The translations under genes and the position numbers were made by a program. 64,000 nt of DNA, taken from assembly GCA_036927565.1 (NCBI GenBank), contig JAYESD010000001.1, positions 135,397,415 through 135,461,414 on the forward strand, given 5' to 3'. Below the pieces are notes generated by a model. It made no database searches and was not told the DNA's origin. It saw nothing but the letters and a program-made list of their open reading frames with translations. Positions 48,642 to 59,538 of the stretch are shown here, piece by piece (the first letter of the stretch is position 1; each line of letters begins with the position of its first letter). Source of the stretch: Tuctoria greenei. Lineage: Eukaryota > Streptophyta > Magnoliopsida > Poales > Poaceae.

Positions 48642-48713
48642 GTAAGAGCCGTTTGTTAACCATATTATTGTTCCGCTGCTCCCCTCACTCGAGAACTGCC
48701 GATTGCAATGCAG

Positions 48714-48823
48714 TTCGAGTTGATGGAGGCTAGGCTGTGCCAAATCGTGTGCAAGGTTGTTCTGAGCCAGCACGATGCAAAGGGTTTGAAGGAAAAAATT
48801 GACGATGTGTACCACATAAACAT
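48714..48823 (+). pseudogene. TM9SF exon 3
   Basis: One hundred and ten bases between tgcag and gtgaga, encoding FELMEARLCQIVCKVVL then KGLKEKIDDVYHIN. It ends in phase 2, so the next Met is split across the intron (AT/G). The C-x-x-V-C and KEKIDD pattern fits the family. Confidence 0.85.
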
Positions 48824-48907
48824 GTGAGACACCGTTGATGACCGAGACCCTGATGTTTTTCAGCTGATTGTGATGTGAGAAATGATCCTTGATCTTGTGG
48901 CTTGCAG

Positions 48908-49008
48908 GATTCATGACAACCTTCCTCTGGTCATACCGATTAAGAGATTGGATCAGGAGGCGCCTACTATTTATCAACGGGGTGTGCATGTCGGTGTCAA
49001 GGGCCAGT
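48908..49008 (+). pseudogene. TM9SF exon 4, interrupted by hAT
   Basis: Follows cttgcag; completes the split Met and encodes DNLPLVIPIKRLDQEAP then YQRGVHVGVKGQ, conserved TM9SF sequence. At GGGCCAGT a hAT element begins. After it the sequence GCTGGTGGGTCTATG may contain the exon end and donor, but the family reading is lost. Confidence 0.83.
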
Positions 49009-50110
49009 TAGGGGTGTCAATTGTACCCGCGGGTTTGGGTACCCGTCAGGTATTGCACCAGACGGGTACGGATAGAAAACTTTACCCGCGGGTATGACCC
49101 GTACCCGACCCGATTTATTGCAGGTACGGGTACGGATTTTATTTCTTACCCGCGGGTACCCGTCGGATTACCCGAAATCTGCAATTTGGCTCATGGTCCA
49201 GTAAATAGCAGTTTAGCTCAATAGCCAGCCCAACCGGGCAACCCTAATCCGGCGATACACACCCGGGCACCGAGAGTCCGAGACACCCCACCCCTCTCCC
49301 TGCAGCCGCAAGCCGTATCGAGCCCCGACTCCCTCCGTTGTCCGCCCTCAGCCGAGAACCCGTCGCCCCGACTCCGGGCACCGAGACCCTGATGCACGGA
49401 GGCCGGAGCTTGATCCAGTGGCCACTGTGCCTTCCTCTCGCCGTGCCGCCGGAGCGCCGCGCCCGGCTGTGTCCCCTCTCCCATCCAACTCCCCCACCCA
49501 CCGCCATGGCACAACCTTCATCCGGCGATTTCGAGCGTCCGTCACCACCTCCGTTTCCGCCTTCTCTGTTAGCCTAGCTGCCGGTCCGCCGCCTTCTCTG
49601 TTTTGTTTGTTGTATGAGTACATATTCTAGTATGTATTATTTTCTTAACACGTAATTGGTGATTTTGTGCTGAGTTGGTCTGAATTGCATGTATTGTTGC
49701 ACCGGTCATATACGGAGGATCAAGTATGGTTTCTAGTGTACCGAAGGTCTAATGTGTGATGTACTGTTGGTACTGCTGTGATGAACCTATATTTAAATCT
49801 GTATTTGAATCTGCAAACTGTATTTTTGAAATCTGCAATATTACTATGTATTAAAATTTGCAGACTGAGTGATGTAATTGGTTCATTGCTGTGCTAAAAT
49901 GTATGCTGTATTGAAATCTGTTGAATATCTGTTACATTTTGTTATACCCGACGGGTACACGAAACCCGCCCGAAACCCGTCGGGTACGGGTTCGGGTACG
50001 AAAATTTATCCGCATGTATGGGTTCGGATATAAAATTTTACCCATGCACTGTTTCAATCCGGGTCGGGTTTTGCTTTACCCGACCCGAACCCGACCCGTT
50101 GCCATCTCTA
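49009..50110 (+). mobile_element. Non-autonomous hAT transposon in TM9SF exon 4
   Basis: Terminal inverted repeats TAGGGGTGTCAATTG at the left and CGTTGCCATCTCTA at the right; flanks gggccagt and gggctggt (49001-49008, 50111-50118) fit an 8-bp target duplication with two mismatches. Both ends hold many copies of ACCCG/CGGGT motifs, typical subterminal repeats. No transposase. The middle (about 49220-49600) is GC-rich. Strand is arbitrary. Confidence 0.8.
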
Positions 50111-50118
50111 GGGCTGGT

Positions 50119-50484
50119 GGGTCTATGATCTGCAAGCTATCTAGGTAGACTGATAAGTGAACTCGTTCAAATTTCTAATCAAAAAACCTTGAATGCAGAT
50201 CAAGGATGAGCATCTTTGATAATGGAGAGATATTATGTGAAATTATATTATGCATTGCTAAGTGACATATTATGTGAGAGATATATGGGAAATATTGTCG
50301 AATTGTTGTCAAAACTATGTTCATTTTTTATTTTTAAATCATGTCTAAAATTTCAAATTTGGCAAAAAAATAATTAAATTCGTTTGTATTATGTTCTTGC
50401 TGATTTTTTTTATTTTAAGTCAAAATTATGGTAGAAACACAATAGTGATATGAAAATAATGGTAAATCACAAAGGATATATTTG
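50119..50484 (+). other. Downstream TM9SF flank, possible decayed exon 5
   Basis: After the hAT, intron-like sequence leads to tgaatgcag at 50198 and then ATCAAGGATGAGCATCT, which could be a frameshifted start of the next TM9SF exon (SKDE-like). Beyond about 50226 it is AT-rich with no recognisable coding. At about 50485 LTR sequence of L resumes. Confidence 0.4.
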
Positions 50485-51489
50485 TCCATCCATTATAAAG
50501 TTAACACTGCGAATGGAGTTGAGAAGGCATAAATGTGTAAATCTTCTAGCGGGCAACTTCGACGTGTCCATGTAGAGGACCTTTTGCTCGGGGTGAAGAG
50601 TTGATTCCATATTAGGGCTTCCTGTGAAAGTGGCTGCGTGCGATGTAGAGAGAAGCGTTCCGACGTGGCTTCCTTGTGGGCGCACGTGTCATATATTTCG
50701 GGTGTTATTGATTTGAATCACCGTCGCTCGCAGTTATGGACTAAGCATACTTGTTCACTGTGTTGTGATGTAGTTATAAAGAGTAGTTGGAATATTATGA
50801 ATTTGCTTCCATGATTATAATATTGTATTGCAACTTGTATGGCTTAGTAGTAGCATAATTAAATTTACTATTTTCAAAAACTTAACTTGTATGCAGCACA
50901 TGCAACTTTGGGCATGTAACATTATAAACGAAGTGTTTCTTGTTTGATTGTGGAGTTCATAATGTGCCATCTCATGGAATGTCATTTGATACCTAACATC
51001 TGAAAATTAGGATTTACTATTAGACGAGTCTTTTATGCAATTCAACTTTTCTATGTTTAGAGTTTCTGCATGTAAAGTTTCATGTTTAGGTGAGACGGTT
51101 AAGTCTTGCGGAACTTTCGTGCTCATAGTTGCTATATATGTGGTTTTGCAGGTAATAATTTAGATGTTGCTATTGTGGTTGCTTGTGAGACCTCAGACTT
51201 TCCGAGGTGTATGGCTTACGAGAAACTTCGTCGTTGCTTTATTTTCTTTGTGTTGCTAGTGAGAAGCGCTCGCGGGCATGGACGTCTTCTCTTGTGCTGG
51301 GTTGAGAGTTTTGAGTATATTATTTCCTCTCCTTATGTACTCCTTATGTACATTATTTTGTAAATTTGAATATCTTATAAAATAAAAAATTTGTATGTTT
51401 TACGTATTCTTTTCATGTGTGATGTTGGGTGTCGCATCGCACGATACTACCCAATGCAATTCTTAGAATGGCGGACCCCGGTCCTCACA
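50485..51489 (+). repeat. 3' LTR of L, second piece
   Basis: Matches about 7925-8914 (shared blocks 'gtgtaaatcttctagc', 'gttgattccatattaggg', 'caacttgtatggctta') to the end CCTCACA. Followed by gttgt and LINE sequence with no PBS, so it is a 3' end rather than a new 5' LTR. Confidence 0.7.
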
Positions 51490-51841
51490 GTTGTGATGCA
51501 GTATCTGAATCACCACTTCCGGAGAAGAACAAAAGAAAGAGAAAGACTAATCACCACTTCCGGAGAAGAACAAAAGAAAGAGAAAGACTACTGAGGGTAC
51601 CACTTCTTCCTCTAGAACTAAGCAAATTAATAATTTAACTGAATTTCCTGTGCTTAAAGACATTGAAAACTCTGATGATATTTTTCCTGAAATTCCTATT
51701 GTGCTCATTCAATCAGTAGCTATTGAGAGATGCAAGGTTGCTCCTTCATAGGTAACCGCTGAAATGCTCATGGCCTCTGTTCAAGCTGAAAATGGATGGA
51801 AGACAAGGATGTCGCAGGCTTCCAGCAAGGAAGAAGAATGA
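51490..51841 (+). pseudogene. LINE ORF1, C-terminal remnant
   Basis: Lys/Arg-rich segment (EKNKRKRKT) then LTEFPVLKDIENSDDIFPEIP and a terminal part to TGA at 51839. A perfect 41-bp tandem duplication (51508-51589) shifts the frame and a TAG lies at 51749. No knuckle visible in this fragment. Confidence 0.6.
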
Positions 51842-52125
51842 TGAGGAGTGGCAAAGAAGAACTCCAGCTGGAGAGGAGTTTTGGGACCTTCTGGAAGTGC
51901 CCTATTTTGTTTTGATGTGTCTGGTATCTTGCTATCTTATGTGTATTAGTACTATCATGGGGTGGCTTCCTCTTTTGAATATGGACAACTATCTGCTTTG
52001 TGTGCTTCGGCACATTCATGGAAATTTATCTCCAGTGGCATGTTGCTTGACTTTAAATAAGAGTTCCATAGCCCTGCCCTTTGGCTTGAAGGGTAAATTC
52101 TGCTTCTTTCTTTATATGTGCTACA

Positions 52126-53638
52126 ATGGATCCAAAACATAAGAACTGGAACCTGTTGAAGTGGAATGTTAGGGTATTAAACTCAAAGGAGAAACGCTTG
52201 GCAGTGAGAAGCAAAATTGAAACATTAAATTGTGATGTCTTCTGTATACAAGAAACCAAAATGGAACACATTGATTCCAGCTTCATATCAAAGCTAGCAC
52301 CATCATGATATTTTTTTTACCTATTCCCTGTCGAAAGGAAATTCAGGAGGCATATTGGTAGGTTGGAATGAGGCTAACCTTCATGGAGAAGTTCTTCAAG
52401 TTCTTAAATTTTCTATCACGATCAGGTTCACTTCTAGGATCAATAACGATTCTTGGACACTATCAACAAGATATGGACCCTGGCTGAGAGAGAGGACTTC
52501 GTCACGTGGATGCTCTCCCTGGACATTGGAGAGAATGAGAATTGGATGTTTCTAGGAGATTTTAATCTCTATAGATCTGCAGAAAATAGAAACAGGCCAG
52601 GTGCCAATTTTGCTGATATGAGTACATTTAATGGGATTATTAGTCATCTTGTTCTAATTGAGATCCCACTCAAGTGCAGAAAATATACCTGGAATAACAT
52701 GCATGCTCGGCCTTCTTTACAGCAGCTTGACTGGTGTCTGACTTCTCCAAATTGGTCTATTGATTATCCTAATTCTCTAATGCTTCCCATGGCCAAATGT
52801 ATATCGGATGACATACCATGTCTGATTCAAATTAAAACATCCATTCCTAAAGCTGAAGTCTTTAGATTCGAGAATTTTTGGATAAACATCCCAGGATTTT
52901 ATGAAGTAGTAGAGAGAGCTTGGGCCAGAAGAATTAAAACAGACAGTGTAGCTGTTAAAATCTCCAACAAAATGAGATGGTTGAGAAGAGACTTGAAAAA
53001 ATGGAGTCGGCAACATGCTAATCTCCCAAAATTGCTTCAAGAATGTGAATTGGTTCTGCTAATACTTGACAAACTTGAAGAAAACAGGCCATTATATTTG
53101 CAAGAAGCAAACTTCAGAATCATCTTAAGAAGACATATATTACAGCTGCTGGAATACAAAAATATATATTGGAAGCAAAGATACACAATAAGGTGGACTC
53201 GACTGGGCAATCAATGTACCAAATTCTTTCATGCTGCGGCTAGTGAAAGATCCAGATGGAACACCATATCCACTTTGGAATCAGACAATGGCCAAGCTTT
53301 CTCAGAACATCATCAGAAAGCAGAACTTCTCTAGTCAGACTTCAAAAATAGTATGGGACACTCATATGATCCAAATATGCTGTTCAATCTCAGTGATTTA
53401 GTCGAGATAATTTAAATTGGTTAGCAGAAGCATTCACCAGACAAGATATTGATAAAGTGGTCAAGAATATGAAATCAGAAAAAGCTCCAGGGCCTGATGG
53501 CTTCAATGGATTCTTTTATAAAAAATGTTGGAGCATTATTAAAGGAGACATTTATGAGTTATGTCAACAATTCTTTGACAATCAAACAGACATCAAGCCA
53601 ATAAACAGTTCATATATCACCCTCATACCAAAGGTCAT
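52126..53638 (+). pseudogene. LINE ORF2: endonuclease and start of RT
   Basis: Starts MDPKHKNWNLLKWNVRVLNS, with endonuclease motifs WNVR, CIQETK, MFLGDFNLYRS and LDWCLTSPNW (apurinic-type endonuclease that nicks target DNA). The RT starts near 53460 with KAPGPDGFNGFFYKKCW. Frameshift or stop near 52306, around 52450 and at 53332. It is interrupted by C1 at ITLIPK. Confidence 0.85.
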
Positions 53639-53750
53639 TGTTGGACTGTGTTATGTGTTTGGGCCTGGCCTGTGTACCGGCCCATCTATGTATCTATAAA
53701 TATGTACCCAGACCTTCGGTTAATCAAGCAATCATTCTAGCCTTCTATTA
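53639..53750 (+). repeat. 5' LTR of C1
   Basis: 112 bp; includes TATAAATATG (about 53694) as possible TATA box; differs from the 3' copy by a 5-bp indel and a few substitutions. Confidence 0.88.
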
Positions 53751-53811
53751 TGATATCATTAGCCAAACACTAACTCTAATCCCCACCACCCTAACCCTAG
53801 CCGCCCCCCCT

Positions 53812-56148
53812 ATGGACGGCGCCCCCCACCTGGCCGCCGCCGGCGTTCCCCCCTGGCCGCCGCCGGCGCCCCCCTCCCGGCCGCCACCGGTGCCCCCCTC
53901 TGGCCGCCGCCGGCGCCCCCTCCCTGGCCGCCGCCGGCGCCCCCTCTGGCCGCCGTCGCCACCCCCCCCCCCCCCTCTGTCCGCTGCCGCCGCCCTCCCC
54001 CTGCCCGCCGCCGCCGCCCTCCCCCTGCCCGGCGCCCCCATGGTCGGCGGCCATCTGGACGGCGCCCCCCTGGCCGCCGCCCCCCTGGCCGGCGCCCCCC
54101 CGGCCAGCGCCCCCCTGGCCGGTGCGCCCCATCCCGCCGGTGTACCTGCTACTGGTCTGGCATCCGGCGCACCACTCGTCTCTATGGCTCGGCACGCGCC
54201 CGCCGCATCGACTAATCCGACAGTTGGCGGATCACTTGGCGGCCTTATTGCCGTCGCCTTCATGACGGGCTCCGGATCTGCTGTTTTCACTGCTACCGCT
54301 CCTCGTGCGGCCACTGATCCTCTCTACGGCGTCGCCAGCACCACCACAACGGTCGCGGACACCTTCGGTGTCTTCGCGGCTCTGGCTGCCTCTCGCGAGC
54401 GCGAGCGGGCACTCGCTCTTGCCTTAGAGCAGGAGCGCGCTTCAGCGGCTGCTCTCTCGCACCAGATCCAGGAGAGCGCTCACCAACCGCTGAGCGCGAC
54501 GTACGAGCCCACCTCGGACACCAGTGTGCACTCCGCATACTCGGCGTCTCTCGCCGCCGCTCTACACGCCCAGGCGGCTGGAGTTCAGAACATTCGGACA
54601 CTAGTGCCGACTGTCCTGAGCTGTAACTCCACCACCTACGCCCGCTGGCGTAACGAGTTCCTCCTCACGTTGCAGCGGTACCAGCTTGCGGACCACGTCC
54701 AGCAGGATGACGCCTCGTGGGATGACTCTTGGATCTGCATGGACAGTCTGGTCCTTGCCTGGATCCTTGGCACTCTCGCCGACGATCTGCACAAGCTTGT
54801 CGGACAGCGCAGTGGGGGGACCGCGTGTCGGGCTTGGCAGATACTGGAGTACCACTTCTTGGGGAACCGTGCGACTCGGGCTCTTCACATTAACGCACGG
54901 TTCCAGACTATAGTGCAGGGTGACCGCTCCATCGCTGCCTACTGTAGAGAGATGAAGGGCATGGCTGACTCCTTGCGCGACCTTGGCGAGCCGATTGCCG
55001 ACAGCACACTAGTACTTCGGGTCCTTCACGGCCAGAACGAGCGCTCCAGCCATCTTTGCTTCTGGCTTATTCGTATAGAGCCGCCATCGACCTTCGAGAA
55101 GGTCTGGTCCGATCTCGAGCTTGAGGAGATCACGACTGGTGGATCTGCTACCTCTGGGCCTGCCACGGCCTTCTATGGCTCTAGGCAGCCCTCACGCCCA
55201 CCGTTTTCTGGTGGACCACTACCGCGACCACCTACTCCGCCTACTGCCCCGGGTGCCTCTGCTGGCTCTGGGAGTGGTACTCGTCGACGTCGCGACGGAA
55301 GGCGCACAGGACGAGGTGCTGGTGGCACTTCTATGTCCATTGCTCTTACTGGTAGTGGTACTGGTGGCCCTGGCCAGGGAGGTGCGCCCTGGCCCACACC
55401 GTACAACCCGTGGACTGGCCAGATCTCTATGTGGCCTGGACCGTCCCAGGGTATTCTTGGGGCGCCACCGAATTCGTCTACTCCGCGCCAGCCAGGTCCT
55501 CAGGCGGCGTACGTAGCCCACCCGGGCTATGGCGGACTTGGTCGCCCTGCGGCTGGATCGCCAACTCCAGCCTACGGCGGTGCTACCTACCCCGCTGGGT
55601 ACTCGGAGCCGCCAGCACCCCTCCAGGAGCTGCCTCTAGGGTGGGACCATCAGGACTTGGTATCTTCTTTCAGCACCATGCACCTCACACCGCCGACTAC
55701 TGATTGGGTGACTGATTCTGGCGCCTCCTACCACACCACCCCAGATGCTGTTATTCTCTCTTCTACCCACCCACCTCATCCCTCGTTTCCTTCATCGATC
55801 ATTGTTGGCAATGGATCTGTTCTTCCAGTCACCTCAGTAGGTGACTCAGTTTCTCCGGGTTCATTCCATCTTAACAATGTTCTAGTTGCTCCAGACATTA
55901 TTCAAAATTTGCTTTCCATTCGTCGTTTCACCACTGATAACAATATTTGTGTTGAGTTTGATCCTTTTGGTTTGTCTGTGAAGGATCTTTCCACCCGGCA
56001 TCTTCTTCTTCGATGTGATAGTCCGGGCCCCTGTACACTCTTCGACTTCCTACTTCCGCTGCATCTCCGTCATTTGCTCTGGCTACGACAGCTTCGTCCG
56101 CTACTTGGCACCGCCAGCTTGGTCACCCTGGCGCTGATGCTATGTTGA
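53812..56148 (+). pseudogene. Gag and protease of C1
   Basis: From ATG 53812. The first ~170 codons are Pro/Ala/Gly/Arg-rich low complexity from C-rich DNA (53814-54135). A gag core follows (SCNSTTYARWRNEFLLTLQR, LAWILGTLADDLHKLVG, ALHINARFQTIVQGDRSI), a Gly/Pro-rich part, protease VTDSGASYHTTPDA (about 55710) and the GAG-pre-integrase start. A frameshift near 56080-56140 joins to the next frame. No clear CCHC knuckle. Confidence 0.85.
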
Positions 56149-59100
56149 AGTTGTCTAGTAGTTCAGTTATATCGTGTACTAGGGGCACACATGAGTCATT
56201 ATGTCACGCTTGTCAGCTTGGTCGCCATGTTTGGCTTCCCTTTCCCAATTTTGTGTCTCATGTGCAACACATTTTTGATCTTATTTGCTGCGATTTGTGG
56301 ACATCTCCTGTTATCAGTGTCTCGGGTTTTAAATATTATTTGGTGGTACTTGATGATTTCTCACATTTCTCTTGGACTTTTCCTTTACGTTTGAAATCTG
56401 AGACATTTGATACTCTCTCTCACTTATTTACTTGGGTTTCCACACAGTTTGGGCGTACTGTTCGTGCTCTCCAGTGTGACAATGGACGCGAGTTTGACAA
56501 CTCGCGACTCCGTGACTTTCTTCTTACACATGGCACACAGCTACGCATGTCTTGTCCATACACATCCCCCCAGAATGGCAAGGCTGAGCGCATGCTTCGC
56601 AACACTAATGATGTCATGCGTTCCTTGATGTTTCAGGCATCTATCCTCACTCGATACTGGGTAGATGCACTCCACACTTCCACCTTCCTCCTTAATCGCC
56701 TTCCCACTAAGGCAATTCGAGCACCGACTCCTTTCTTTGCCCTGTATGGCACTATCCCTCTCTACGACCACCTTCGTGTCTTCGGGTGCGCCTGCTACCC
56801 TAATCTTTCCGCCACAGCTCCACATAAGCTTGCGCCCCGCTCTACTAGGTGTGTCTTTCTTGGGTACTCCCTTGAGCATAAGGGGTACTGGTGCCTCGAC
56901 CTCTCTACCCACCACATTTTGATCTCTCGGCACGTCGTCTTCGATGAGTCCTCCTTCCCCTTTTCTTTCTCCACCTCTGGTTCAGCTGTAGAGTTGGACT
57001 CCCTTTTTTCTACTAACACTGAGGCTGCTCCACCACAGCTGCCTTGGCCTTTTTTTGCAGGTACATCACCCACCGGCTCACAGGTGGCTCCCACGACGTC
57101 GACTGCTGCACCTTACGTAGCACCGACACCTGTGGCGACTCCGGCTGTGCCTACTACAGCCACGACACGGCGGTTCACTGACCCTGCTCTCGTCTACCAG
57201 CGACGAGTGCGGGTTGGTGCCCAGGCTCCGTCAACCCTAGGGACGAGTGCTGCACCACGCGTGGCACCGACGTCTCCTGCTGCGCCACGTGCAGCCCCGG
57301 TGTCTCCTACGGCTGCACCACGCGAGGTCCCGGCACCTCCTACGGCTGCGCCACGCACGGCCCCGGCGTCTCCGACCTCGACTCCTGCGCCACACGAGGT
57401 CTCGACGTCTCCTACAGCTGCGCCACGCGCGGCCCCAGCATCTCCAGCCTCGACTTTTGCGCCACACGAGGCCCCGACGTCCCCTACAGCTGCGCCACGC
57501 GCGGCCCCGACGTCTCCGGCCTCGACTCCCGCGCTGTGCGGGGACCCGACATCTACTTCGGCTCCCGCGTCACGCGCAGCTCCAGCGTCTCCGGCCTCGT
57601 CACGCGCTGCGCCACGCGCGGCCCCTGTTCCACGGTTCGCCCTGCTCTTGTCTACCAGCAACGAGAGCGGGTTGGTGACTCTGCGCCTGCTCGTCCCGAG
57701 CCCTCGGTGTACCACCTACCGTTGCTCCACCGGGACCCAGGACACGTTCACCCGATGGTGACTAGACGTGTCGTTGGGGTTCTCCGGCCTCTTGAGAGGT
57801 TCTCCGAAGTGGTACTCTCTTCGACGACACCGACACCATCCACTTCCTCTTCGGTATCACCTATACCGACCTCCGTCCGTAGTGCCCTCACTGACCCTCA
57901 CTGGCGCCGCGCTATGGAGGAGGAGTATGCGGCCCTACTTGCCAACCGGACATGGGACCTTGTTCCCCGTCCTCCTCGTGGCAACATTGTCACAGGCAAG
58001 TGGGTTTTTACGCATAAGAGGAAGGCGGATGGATCCCTGGAGAGATATAAGGCTCGTTGGGTACTTCGGGGCTTCACTCAGCGCCCTGGAGTGGACTATG
58101 ACGAGACCTTCAGTCCGGTGGTTAAGCCAGTGACAATACTGTTCTGTCGTTGGCTCTCTCGCATTCTTGGCCTGTCCACCAGCTGGACGTCAAGAATGTC
58201 TTCCTCCACGGGACGCTGACAGAGACGGTGTACTGCAGTCAGCCGACAGGATTTGTTGATTCAGTCTGTCCAGACTTGGTGTGTCGGCTGAACAAGTCCC
58301 TATACGGGTTGAAGCAGGCGCCTCGGCCTTGGTACAGCCGGTTCGCCTCCTTCCTAGCCTCGCTCGGCTTCGTCGAGGCCAAGTCGGACACCTCGCTCTT
58401 CGTTTACAGGCACGAGGGTGACACTGTCTACCTCCTGTACGTGGACGTTATTGTCCTCACGGCGTCTAGCCCGGCTCTTCTTCAGCGCACGATCTCCTCC
58501 CTGCAGCGCGAGTTCGCGATGAAGGATCTTGGCCAGCTCCACCACTTCCTGGGCTTTGCGGTCAAGCACCACCGGAGCGCTCTGTTCCTCCACCAGCGCC
58601 AGTACTGCCTGGATATCCTCGAGTGAGCGGGCATGGCTGATTGCAAGCCGTGCTCCACTCCCGTGGACACCCAGGCGAAGCTGTCTTCGGCTGACGGTGG
58701 CCCGGTCGCCGACCCCACCTCTTACAGGAGTCTTGCAGGTGCCCTGCAGTACCTTACCTTCACCAGGCCGGACATCTCCTACGCGGTTCAGCAGGTGTGT
58801 CTCCACATTCATGCTCCGCGGGAGACGCATCTCACGGCGATGAAGCAGATTCTTCGGTACCTGCACGGCTCCCTCGACTACGGCCTTCTACTTCGACGTG
58901 ACTCGCCTTCTGAGCTGGTGGTCTACACCGACGATGAGTGGGCGGGGTGCCCTGATACCGGTCGCTCCACCTCTGGCTACGCCGTCTTCCTGGGGGGGGG
59001 GGGGGGGGGGGGGAATCTTGTCTCCTGGTCCTCGAAGCGGCAGCCCGTGGTTTCTCGCTCCAGTGCTGAGGCGGAGTACCGCGCCGTGGCTAACGGCGTA

Positions 59101-59397
59101 GCAGAGGCGTCTTGGCTCCAGCAGTTACTTCAGGAGCTCCACTCCCCTGTCGCCCGAAGCACGTTGGTCTACTATGATAATGTCAGCGCTGTTTACCTCT
59201 CCACCAACCCCGTCCAGCACCACCGCACGAAACATGTGGAGATTAATCTTCACTTTGTTCGTGAGCGGGTTGCACGCAGTGAGGTTCGAGTTCTCCATGT
59301 GCCGACGACATCACAGTTTGCCGACATCTTCACGAAGGGACTCTCGACGTCTTTATTTTCTGAGTTTCGGTCTAGTCTCAACATCTGTTGTGGCTAG
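56142..59397 (+). pseudogene. Integrase, RT and RNase H of C1
   Basis: GAG-pre-integrase Cys pair (LCHACQLGR); integrase D (DLICCDLW), D (LQCDNGREFD), E (NGKAERM); Pro/Ala/Ser/Thr-rich linker (57250-57650) made of imperfect repeats; RT with KWVFTHKRKADGSLERYKAR, VDYDETFSPVVKP, HQLDVKNVFLHG and YVDVIVLTAS, where the second catalytic Asp of YVDD is Val; RNase H with YTDDEWAGCP, SSAEAEYRAVA, VYYDNVSAVYLS, TKHVEINLHFVRE. Frameshifts near 57700 and 58140, TGA at 58624, and a 22-G run at 58992-59013. Confidence 0.9.
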
Positions 59398-59416
59398 ATG
59401 TTGGGACTGCGGGGGG

Positions 59417-59533
59417 TGTTGGACTGTGTTGAGTTATGTGTTTGGGCCTGGCCTGTGTATCGGTCCATCTATGTATCTATAAATATGTACCCAGACCTTC
59501 GGTTAATCAAGAAATCATTCTAGCCTTCTATTA
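59417..59533 (+). repeat. 3' LTR of C1
   Basis: 117 bp, preceded by the purine tract GGGACTGCGGGGGG; matches 53639-53750. Confidence 0.9.
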
Positions 59534-59538
59534 GTCAT

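Larger units (their letters stand above)
15408..50225 (+). pseudogene. TM9SF/nonaspanin (EMP70) gene fragment, exons 1-4 (5)
   Basis: Split gene fragment. TM9 superfamily proteins are about 640-residue Golgi/endosomal membrane proteins with a signal peptide, a lumenal N-domain and nine membrane spans. Seen here: exon 1 (15408-15533), exon 2 (48477-48641), exon 3 (48714-48823), exon 4 (48908-49008) and perhaps a decayed exon 5 at 50199. Joined by GT-AG introns they stay open for about 167 codons, covering signal peptide and much of the lumenal domain. The membrane part is absent. Intron 1 carries the 32.8-kb R1 nest and exon 4 is broken by a hAT element. It lies in the LTR of L, which suggests gene capture. 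The splice phases agree, so decay before insertion was limited. Confidence 0.8.
4878..51489 (+). mobile_element. LARD-like non-coding LTR retrotransposon (L), interrupted
   Basis: Reconstructed from five parts: 5' LTR remainder (4878-8914), PBS (8918), internal region (8915-12608), purine tract (12595-12607), and a 3' LTR split into 12609-14845 and 50485-51489. The first 3' LTR piece matches 4878-6405 of the 5' LTR; the second matches about 7925-8914, including the shared end CCTCACA. Full LTR length would be about 4.7 kb and the internal region is about 3.7 kb without coding capacity. This is the format described for LARDs in cereals. The purine-tract context and the TGTAAAAGCCC start resemble Tekay elements, a plausible helper. 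The left part of the 5' LTR lies beyond element T, outside the window. Confidence 0.65.
53639..59533 (+). mobile_element. Short-LTR Ty1/copia element C1 in the LINE RT
   Basis: LTRs of 112 bp (53639-53750) and 117 bp (59417-59533) start TGTTGGACTGTG; they end in TA, not CA. The target duplication gtcat is perfect (53634-53638, 59534-59538). PBS is a diverged TGATATCATTAGCC. One gag-pol region lies between. It is inserted in the LINE RT domain in the same direction. Confidence 0.92.

Noticed and set aside
53748..54314. 188-codon Gly/Ala/Arg-rich minus-strand ORF
   Set aside because: Complement of the C-rich Gag start of C1; low complexity only.
57194..57715. 173-codon repeat-rich minus-strand ORF
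   Set aside because: Complement of the Pro/Ala linker repeats of C1.
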